A model generated the notes under the pieces. It saw only the letters and a program-made list of their open reading frames with translations, ran no database searches and was not told where the DNA came from. DNA of 64,000 nucleotides, taken from the NCBI GenBank assembly GCA_014925825.1, contig JACGCK010000221.1, positions 1 through 64,000 of the forward strand, written 5' to 3'. Both the position numbers and the translations under genes were made by a program. The DNA is from Pholiota molesta (taxonomy: Eukaryota > Basidiomycota > Agaricomycetes > Agaricales > Strophariaceae). Positions 56,010 to 64,000 of the stretch are shown here, piece by piece; position 1 is the stretch's first letter; each line of letters begins with the position of its first letter.

Positions 56010-59000
56010 TAGTGATGTTATGGTTTGGCCTGGAAGCCAGGAGCCAGGCCAAACCAGCCCTTAAAAGCCAGGCCAAAGCCAGGCCATACACTTGGCTTAC
56101 ATTGGCCTGTGGCTCTGGCTTCAATTTCTCTAAGCCAGAAGCCATGGCCTAAGCCACGGCTTTTGCGCCCCGGGCCGATGACCCCGCAGGTCACGTGATT
56201 GTTGATCGCAAGAACTCGTTGATTCACATCTGTCACTTCGTGAGAGATGGAAGCCCTTTATTCTTTCTTCTCAACCACCACCAGCTCACACCCTCTGCCC
56301 TCTGCCCACACTCCCAGACGTCCCATCCCCGCAATGTCTACGGCCACCGCCAGCGCGATGTCTACTACAGCCAACCGGATTCGATAGGATTAGCGCGCGG
56401 CTGCGGGCTGTGACCGTCGACCGACGCCATGCGAACATCGGACTCGTAACGCGCAGCAAGATGGTGAGGCCGCCGCCATCGTCATGGTTTGGTGATCTGT
56501 CTAGGACTCCGTGGCTTGGGACTTGGTGGGGTAGGAAGGCATAGGATGTTGTCGGCGGGCGTAAGTTCTAATCTATTCGATCTTTATTACCCATATCTAA
56601 TCTGCTTCGTCTTTGGGTAGGGCACAGGGACGTACTTGGAACCGTACAACCCCCTAGATGCCGTCTCAGCCGACGCTCCGTACGCACAGCGCATGTAACC
56701 GGCGTCAAACGCGCTGCGTAGCATCCAGCGTCGAACGCGCCCTCCCGAGCGAAGGCGATCCGTCGTCGTCCTTCGCAATCGCGGCAATCTGGCAATCGAC
56801 AGCCAGAGGGTCCAGCTCGTTGTTGTCGTCGATGGGCGCCGCCTGCTGGCAGTGAGTTTTCAAGTTGTTTTCAGTATGAGGTTCTCACTTTAAACCTTAC
56901 AACCCCGCGCCAGCGTGCTATTTCTCAACTTCGTCAACATTGTAGGAGCTTGGCACGTCCGCAGGAGCTCAGTATGATCTACTACAGCATAATATCTGAC
57001 ACCACATGTTAACGAGGGGAGGTGCCCATTGCTTAACAGCGCTGATCGCCCAATGATCGCCCAGCTCGCGATCAAGTTGATATATACATACACAAATAAA
57101 TATAATTTTTTAAAAACCTCATACTCCTCCGAAGCAGCCCGAACTACGCTTGCCTCTGGGAACTGGAACTCCCTGGAAATCCTTGGTGCTATATCATTCC
57201 ACAGGTACCGCGGACCCCGTCGGGAACTTGGACCATGTCAAATCGTCCTAATCGGACAATCAACCCCGCATCAAAGCTACGGGATGTCAACAACACTGAA
57301 CGACCAGCCCTCTCTTTCCATCGCCGCCCTACTGATACCGAGGCTGTGGAACGCACTCCAGAAAACGGTATGTAACATATCTATTCAATGATTGCTAGTT
57401 ATTAATAAGTGATCAGCTGCTGTCTCGACACCCACCAATACTTCAGTTGCTGCTGACGTGAATTCTGTAACCTCAGATGAGCCGGCTGCTGGTTCAAATA
57501 CCAACAAACGCCCTTCAAACGAATCCCTCTCGGAAAATGAAGATCTCAATTACACACCAGACCCAATACAAGTAGAAGACTCGGACGAGGTAGGCGTAGC
57601 ACCTCAGATGGCAAAGCGAACCAAAAAAAGAGCACGAAAAAGTCAAGGTACGTATCAATACTTATGCGATCGTTAGGCTACTACTCAACCTGAACTCCCT
57701 GTAACAGATTCCAGATCTACCGTCGATGCGAATGGGATGCACGATGATGTGACGGTCATCGAGATCGATGACGATGAGCAACCTACAAGAAAGAACAAGT
57801 CCAATCCAACCGCCGACGTGAAGCACTTTTTCGAGGCCGTTCCGGGCGCTCAGCCCAATATTCCAAGTAATCGCAGTACATGCCTTACTTGCCAGTATGT
57901 TTTTAGTTCAGATTACCATCGATCGTTCACTAATCAGTATGATTATTAGATCGGGAAAAGATTGCGTCAAGCGGGATAAAACTGTCTTGTCCGATACTTC
58001 AACGATGCGACGCCATTTGGAGTTTTTACATAGCGTATGAATTAAATCATACGTTTACCATCATGCATACTGACACGACACATTAGAGCGTTTATCGTAA
58101 ATGGGCAAAAGAAAACCACTTTCTTTCCATGCTTCCAAAGGATTCGAGCGCGCGTCGTGTAGCTGAACAAGAAGCACTGAAGCAAACTTCCGTCAACGAC
58201 CATTTCACGGTTCAAAAGCCAGAAGACAAGCCAATAGCCTACAGCGACGAATTTTTCAAGGAGGCGGCTCTTCAATGGTTGATCGAGACGGATCAGGTGA
58301 GCTGAAAACATTTCTGTACTAGACCGTAGGCGAATCATCTAACCTATTGAATTAGCCGATCCACGCCCTCGAGAATAAGGCATTTCGCGCAATGATCCAA
58401 ATTGCCGCGCGAGCTACCCGATCTGTCCACGTCCCCAATCGATACCAAACAAGAGCCGCAATCATCAACACGTTCAAAAAACAAATGAAGGCGCTGAAGG
58501 ACCGTCTTAATGTATGCGTATTGATGTTTATCTCACCTTCTCGAATCTCATTGTTGACATTATATATATTACACAGAGCGGAGCTGTTTCTGGAGGAATA
58601 AGCCTTACCTGCGATGCCTGGCAGGCCTCAAACACCGATGGATATTTCGCCGTAACTGCACACTGGATTGAAGAACGCAGTCCGAAGACATGGAAACTCG
58701 AAAGCGCCATTATCGGATTCACGCAGATGAACACGGCGCACGATGGGGTTCGCCTTGGACAGGCATTATTCAAAGTTTGCGATCGCCTTGATATTGTCGA
58801 GAGGGTTCGTTTTATATCTCTTTGCACGTTAATTATTATTCTATAAACTGATTTCAACATTAGATTAGCCATGTAACATCTGACAACGCGGCGAATAACA
58901 TCACGATGATGGAAGAATTCGCGAGACTTTACGAGGAAAAAACCGGGCGCCCATTTGATGTAAAAAAGCGACACATCCGGTATGTTATTGCTTGATCTTT

Positions 59001-60893
59001 GAGATGCGATGCACTGATATAAGATATAAAGATGTCTCGCACATATTATCAATCTCGCGACGCAAGCTCTCATCTCAACACGAAGTAAAAGCAAGTACTT
59101 CAACCCCCACTCCGATGAAGAACACATGCCCGATGTCAATGGCGTGAACCGTGATGAGGTTGGGCTTGTCCGAGCTATATGCGTCAAGGTAACATCTCTA
59201 ATCCTCTGCTTCCGTGAGCGTATGTTAACTTGTCCTTATATGTACAGGCCCGTTCGTCGTCTCAACGCAAGGAGCTATTCAAGATAGTCCAAAAGCGTGA
59301 AGGCCTTTCACTCGTCCTTCAGCTTCTTCTCGATATGAAGGTTCGATGGAGTTCAACCTATGTAATGCTCAATCGAGCCGAGTCACGCAAGACTGTATGT
59401 ATATCTTTTATTGACCCTGTTTTCGATGGAAAGTGACAAATCTATTAGGCCGTAAATGCTTTCGTACTCGACCTTGCATATCGAGAACCCAATTTAGAGA
59501 AGCGGAGCAAGATTATGGATCTCCGGCTGACAGACGAAGAGTGGGAGCGAGTAAGTACGTTTTGTGATTTACTCGGGTACGTGTTTCTTCTTTTTTAGTA
59601 TATAAACATAAATTGACGCCGAAATTTGTAGTTCGCAGATCAGGCTCAACAAGCGTTCTCCGCGGCAAAATTTCCAACATTGTACAACGCCTTACCGGCT
59701 GTTGAAGTTCTCTATGCTGCTTGGGACAAGCGCCAAGGACCGGGTGCACGAGAGAAGTATCGACCGTTTCGCGAGGCTATTGCGGCCGCAAACGAAAAGC
59801 TCGACCAGTATTACCACAAGACGGCAGAGTCGGATGCTCATATCTTGGCTATGGGTTAGTCTATCACTTTTCTTCTTTGTTATATGTTTAGCTAACTAAT
59901 CTTCGAGTAGCATTGCACCCAGGACGGAAGATGGCACATTTCCGAAAACATTGGGATGCTGATTTAGAAGACGACGTTCTTCAGCTTCTCAAAGATAAGG
60001 TATGTATTCTAGTACGCTCGTAGCGCGATCTATAAACTTATATTCTCTAGTTTGACGAGCGATTCAAAGAACTCCATACGCTGCAGGCTACAACCACATT
60101 GCGCCCAATAAGAAGAACTCCGAGTGAAGGACTACTCCGTCGACGGGCTGTAGACTCGGACTCAGAAGACGACAACGCTGTTGACTCGCAAGAGTCTGCA
60201 GACCCATGTCTTGCTGAGTTCGAGCGCTACATCAATACGGTCGAAGCTATTGATGCAGATGTAAACGTGGTTGAATGGTGGGGGGTACGTCGACTATTTG
60301 TGGCTTTTTATTGCGCATACTAATAAAGCGTCATAGTTTAATGCTCACCGCTACCCAACTTGGGCATCACTTGCCAGAGATTATCTCGCCATTATGGCAT
60401 CTTCGGTTTCCAGCGAGCGCTCATTTTCTTCCGCAGGGATTACAATCAGTAAGCGCCGCAATCGGTTGAAGGGGGACATCGTAGAGGCTTTGCAATGCCT
60501 TAAGTGCTTATATCATAATGATCTGATTTTCCGCGAGGTTTTAACATCTGCTGAGGTTGAAAAGGAGATGGACTTACTGGAAGAGACATTAGATAAAGCT
60601 GCGACATCCTTTGAAGCCCAGGATGCGCTTTCATGGGATAAAATTATTGTAGATGCTGATGGTGATGATAGCGACGTCGAACTATTAGAATAATATATAT
60701 ATATTTATATCTTATCTTATCTAGATCTATCACGTGCTATATTTGGCTGATAGGCCATGGCCTAAGCCAGGCCAAGCCAAGGCCAGGCCCAGGCCAAACA
60801 ATTTGGCTCTGGCTTGGAATAAGTCAAGCCAAGGCCATGAAAAGCCAGGCCAAAGCCATGGTTTCCAGGCCAAGCCAAGCCATAACATCACTA
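56010..60893 (+). mobile_element. hAT transposon (4884 bp), one end at a rearrangement junction
   Basis: TAGTGATGTTATGG at 56010 and CCATAACATCACTA ending at 60893 form matching TIRs. Both subterminal zones (56025-56165 and 60755-60885) are built of AGGCCAAGCC-type repeats. A full transposase gene lies between. The flanks are CTTGAAAG and GGATCCGC, so no 8-bp duplication exists. The right flank is the reverse transcriptase region of a Ty3/gypsy element that does not resume on the left. Confidence 0.85.
57235..60693 (+). CDS. hAT transposase with BED-type zinc finger and C-terminal dimerisation domain
   Basis: About thirteen exons with 48-75-nt introns. Exon 1 starts MSNRPNRTINPASKLRDVNN, followed by an acidic linker. 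A BED-like finger reads STCLTC, then MRRHLEFLHS. FKKQMKALKDRL and GGISLTCDAWQASNTDGYFA carry the first catalytic Asp region; VTSDNAANNITMMEEF the second; CLAHIINLATQAL is the conserved CxxH; VRWSSTYVMLNRAE is the RW motif. The dimerisation domain reads YPTWASLARDYLAI, SSVSSERSFSSAGITISKRR and LKGDIVEALQCLKCL. An acidic end reaches stop 60693. No internal stop or frame loss was noticed across the exons, so the enzyme may be functional. It acts in the nucleus on the flanking TIRs. Confidence 0.8.
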
Positions 60894-62811
60894 GGATCCG
60901 CCTTCGGGATAATGAAACATGGCGAAGCATACGATGAGGAAGAATGCCTGATTCTCCCAGCGTCTAAATGTTGCTGGATGAGCGTTTTAAAAGCCTCCTT
61001 GTATTTCCTGGGGCAGGAATAGACGCGATTTGCAATACGTTTCTCAGCGTCCTTCAACGAAATGCGAGCTACGTAGTCTGTAGGCAAGCGGTTGACGTGA
61101 GGGATAGGTTCAAAAATTTCACGAAAATCAGCCTTGATTTTCGAACCTTTCTTCTCGAGCTTTTCTTTCAAAGCAATTACTTCAATTGCGCCACGAATAG
61201 ATGCGACGATATCAACATCTTTGACCTTTTCGAAGTATAACTTCTTTTCTCGTATGCGCTGTTTACAGGCGAGCATCAATTCTGCGAGTGCAAGTTTCTT
61301 CACATCTCTCAGAAACTTTGCTTTCTCTCGCAACTTCAGCTTTGGCGGCGGGGGTGGTAATATCTCCCCAGGATTAAGGATGTTATACCCCGTTTTTTTA
61401 TCAATACAGGAACGGTTACCGTGATCAGCGACGATATCGTTATACTCAAGGAACGGTAATCCAAGAATAATGGGCATACAAAGCCCGGGAGCTATTATTG
61501 CACGTACAACTTTAGACGTCCAAGCGTTATCGACAGAAGTGACTGTGAATTTTACATAGTGTGTAAGCGACATCTTTTTCTTTTCTTTTCCATGTGATAT
61601 GGCAACAGAGACAGTTTCAGGACGATTGAGAGCGAAGCGTTCGAGCTGGAGTTTGTCAACGACCTCAGGTCGTATGAGTACGACGTGAGCGCCATTATCG
61701 ACAAGCGCTGAGAAGACTAATCCGAAGTCTAGATGTTTAGCAAACAGCTTAAATTTAGCAATGTAGTGCTTAGAGCGGAGCGGTTGAGCACTTACATCGT
61801 CTTCGGAAGATGACCCATTGCCGAGGGCGGCGTTAGGCATAACCGAAGAGACATAGTTGTTCTCGTCCTCGGAGGAAGACTCAGCCACATCGTCCGCAGG
61901 AGCGACGGCAGCTACAGTCTTCGCCTTGGAGGACGAAGCCGCGGATGAGGAGTTCGACCTCGCCTTGGGAGCGTTCCCAGCAGCATCACGTTTAGCCGTT
62001 ATCTTGACATACGTTTCGGCATCAGGGAAGTCGTTGGTACACTTCCTCGACCCATGAGATTGGTCGAAGCGGCGACACTTGAAGCAACCATTGTACTTCT
62101 CAAGCAGATCCTTTTCATCAGGCTCGAGTTTCGGTAAGCGTTTGAAAGTGCCCGAAGTCGACGACTTAGCAGTGTTTCCCGCGCGAGAGTTAGACGACAT
62201 AGCGGGGCGCTTAGCAGCACGCGAAGATTCTTCGTTGAAGATCTCACGGCTCCGCTTCTGTCGTCTTTCAACTTCTCGTCGGCATCCTTAACAGCGAGGA
62301 CCCAGTCTTTGAGGTCCGTCTTTTTGTTGAGCTTTTCGCGGAAACAGTACGAGCGCAAGTTCGGTTCCAAAGCAGCCTCAAGCTGGTTGCGAAGGGCTGT
62401 CTCGGAGAGATGGGAGTCGGTGTTACGCAAGACGATATTCAACGCACGCATCTCCTGGGCCCAATCCCAGAATTTAACGTCTTTCGACATGCGCATTCCG
62501 AGGATTTGAGTCCGAACCTTTTCCTCCCAATCAGCAGGGAGGTAGTTGGAACGAATCTCGGCCATGAAGTCTTTGTAGCTGAGGGCGATGAGACGATCAC
62601 GCTCGCACGAGATCCAGTCGCGGATATGGACGTCCTTGAAGCCACCCAAGATCTTCTTGACCTTGTCGGCATCAGCTATGTCCTTCGCGATGAAGTACTC
62701 GTGGTGAGCATCACTTAAGTCGACGAGGACTTTAGGATGGATTTCTCCAGCAGTCAGAATAGGGCAGTGCTTGGTCACGGGGTGTTCGACGGTAGCGTTA
62801 TCAGAAGGCAT
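60894..62811 (-). pseudogene. Ty3/gypsy gag-protease-RT fragment, frameshifted and truncated
   Basis: Gag starts at ATG 62811 (MPSDNATVEHP), with the retrotransposon gag core WISCERDRLIALSYKDFMAE and FWDWAQEMRALN. Near 62255 the frame slips by one base; the second frame continues with KRSREIFNEESSRAAKRP, a zinc-knuckle-like CFKCRRFDQSHGSRKC, an aspartic protease FSALVDNGAHVVLIRPEVV (DNG active site) with IILGLPFLEYND, and the start of reverse transcriptase (IQQHLDAGRIRHSSSSYASP, CFIIPKADP). It stops at 60894, exactly where the hAT TIR begins; the rest of RT, RNase H and integrase are missing from the window. A gag-pol shift could be programmed, but its position well before the knuckle suggests mutation. 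Confidence 0.85.
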
Positions 62812-63268
62812 TCTGGAGTTCGTATATGCGGTGTTGTATAGCGGTTTAAGCGTTAAAATCACTATCCGAGCTCGAATCAGAGTCGGAAGTGGTAGAAGGA
62901 GGAGGAACGGTGGGACAATTTCAGTTTCAGACGGAGTCGGCGTGAGAGGCGAAGACGGAGGTTCAGGAGCAGAGGATGACCCAGGAACAGCGGTAGGGTC
63001 GCGGACAGAGACGCGGTGTTGGCTGACTGAGTCTTTGACCTCAGTGTAGGAGCCACGGTTGAAGGAAACAATTCTGAATCCCCAGTAAAGGCGATAGACG
63101 ACATTAACATTGAGCGTTAGCGGTGAGCGGAGGAGCTTAAGCGTTCAATAAATACGTACTCGTCAGGTTCAGAACCTTTCAAGACGTAATTCGTATGTTT
63201 TGTATTGAGCGGTAACGGCAGTTTGAGCGGGGAGAGTTTAGAGCGGGGGTTTACTAGCAGTTCTCGAT

Positions 63269-63498
63269 TGTAAGTCGAGCAATTACGAGCGCTGGTGTAT
63301 ATTCAAAAAAAAAGTGGAAGCCCAACGTCGAATGGACGTTGGGAAACACTGAAGATAGCGGACTCACACGAAACTGAATAAGACCAGAGTGTATTCGTGT
63401 AAGACAGAAGCACAGTATAAGAGATAGACGTAAGACGTGAGGAGAAGTAGAGTCCAAGATGATCAGTATATATAGGAATCACGTGACCGTGATTACAA
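63269..63498 (-). mobile_element. 5' LTR of the Ty3/gypsy fragment (about 230 bp)
   Basis: On the minus strand it begins TGTAATCACGGTCACGTGATT and ends CGACTTACA, so TGTAA and TTACA are inverted termini. TATATATA at 63467-63474 lies about 25 nt inside the start and would serve as TATA box. A hairpin CCAACGTC/GACGTTGG sits in the middle near 63328-63347. Downstream leader DNA (63100-63260) is dense in GAGCG words. The 3' LTR is absent from this window, so the borders rest on the terminal repeat alone. Confidence 0.55.
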
Positions 63499-64000
63499 CG
63501 ATATCATGGCTTGCCCCACCCCAAGACGAGGGAAACCTCACCAAAAGGCCATGCCCCGGTGCTGTCTCAGTCCGCGGTGGCCACCCACCAAAAGGAGAAG
63601 GCCGCGGCGGACAAAATAGCCAACACCATTGCCCAAGGGTTTGCGAACGCCGCCCATGTCGCCCCGTCTGAACCGGCTGGAACGCCCACCTCCACTGTGG
63701 CCGTCCAACATGGCTACACAGCCGACTCCCTGCGGACCCAGCGCAGTCGCCGCGTGCCCTGAATCAAGAGCCAGCCCCCAGTGCATCTGCAGGCGCCTGG
63801 CGCTTTGGAACTGCGAAGAGCCCCCAGGCGAACACCATACCCGCCAAAAACCCCTTCCTACACCGCGAACCCATACGCGCGTCTGCCACCACTGTCCCTC
63901 CTGTTCCTCGTGGCACCAGACTGCTCATGCCAAACACCCCCTTGTCCTTCCACACACCATCAAGGACAATCGACGCACCCTGAGCAACGGCCTCATCATT
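63499..64000. other. Unassigned DNA beyond the LTR
   Basis: A Pro/Ala/Thr-rich plus-strand frame (from 63511) runs to 63762 and appears to continue one base over to about 63980, which may be the edge of another decayed element. No family was recognised and the window ends here. Confidence 0.3.

Noticed and set aside
63511..63762. An 83-residue Ala/Thr-rich frame as a gene
   Set aside because: No family recognised and the frame changes before the window ends; noted only as unassigned DNA.

Overview
The window looks like nuclear DNA of an agaricomycete (mushroom-forming) basidiomycete. Genes carry many GT-AG introns of about 50-75 nt, there are several members of the basidiomycete-specific DUF6535 membrane family, and the transposons include a Plavaka-type (CACTA/Tnp2) element, hAT elements with 8-bp target duplications, and a Ty3/gypsy element whose protease has the DNG active site common in mushrooms. 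No organelle, bacterial or viral genes were seen. Families were named from memory of motifs; no search was run.

Layout. (1) 0-26.4 kb: a same-strand tandem array of DUF6535 genes. Copy 1 (84-4068) and copy 2 (9917-13040) are broken, a 3'-only fragment lies at 16208-16676, and copy 3 (17061-20193, 969 aa) and copy 4 (23331-26360, 926 aa) read through all five exons. Copies 1, 2 and the fragment share long duplicated 3' flanks. A TIR element sits inside copy 1 and a 1.3-kb GC-rich insertion in its 3' flank. An intron-containing tRNA-Thr(AGU) lies between copies 3 and 4. (2) 26.7-35 kb: a head-to-head pair of small secreted cysteine-rich proteins, a medium-chain dehydrogenase/reductase (345 aa), an MFS permease and a frameshifted SGNH esterase. 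(3) 35.9-41.1 kb: a large inverted repeat whose two arms each carry a GNAT acetyltransferase gene. Its spacer holds the 3' end of an amino-acid permease and a 4'-phosphopantetheinyl transferase-like gene lacking key metal-site residues. (4) 41.7-50 kb: a multi-exon gene of unknown function divergent from a Plavaka transposase that is split by a 1420-bp solo LTR with a 4-bp target duplication. (5) 50-64 kb: transposon-rich DNA with a 51-bp tandem repeat, a coiled-coil gene, a non-autonomous hAT with a 22-bp perfect hairpin, a GCGC-dense tract, a near-complete hAT transposon (56010-60893), and a Ty3/gypsy element cut off exactly at the hAT terminus.

There is no clear pathway shared by neighbours. 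The most distinctive feature is the birth-and-death DUF6535 array, whose intact members combine four predicted membrane helices, a conserved soluble core and disordered tails with conserved short motifs. A technical caution applies throughout: many of the disabling changes are one-base shortenings of homopolymers, so some pseudogene calls may be assembly errors.
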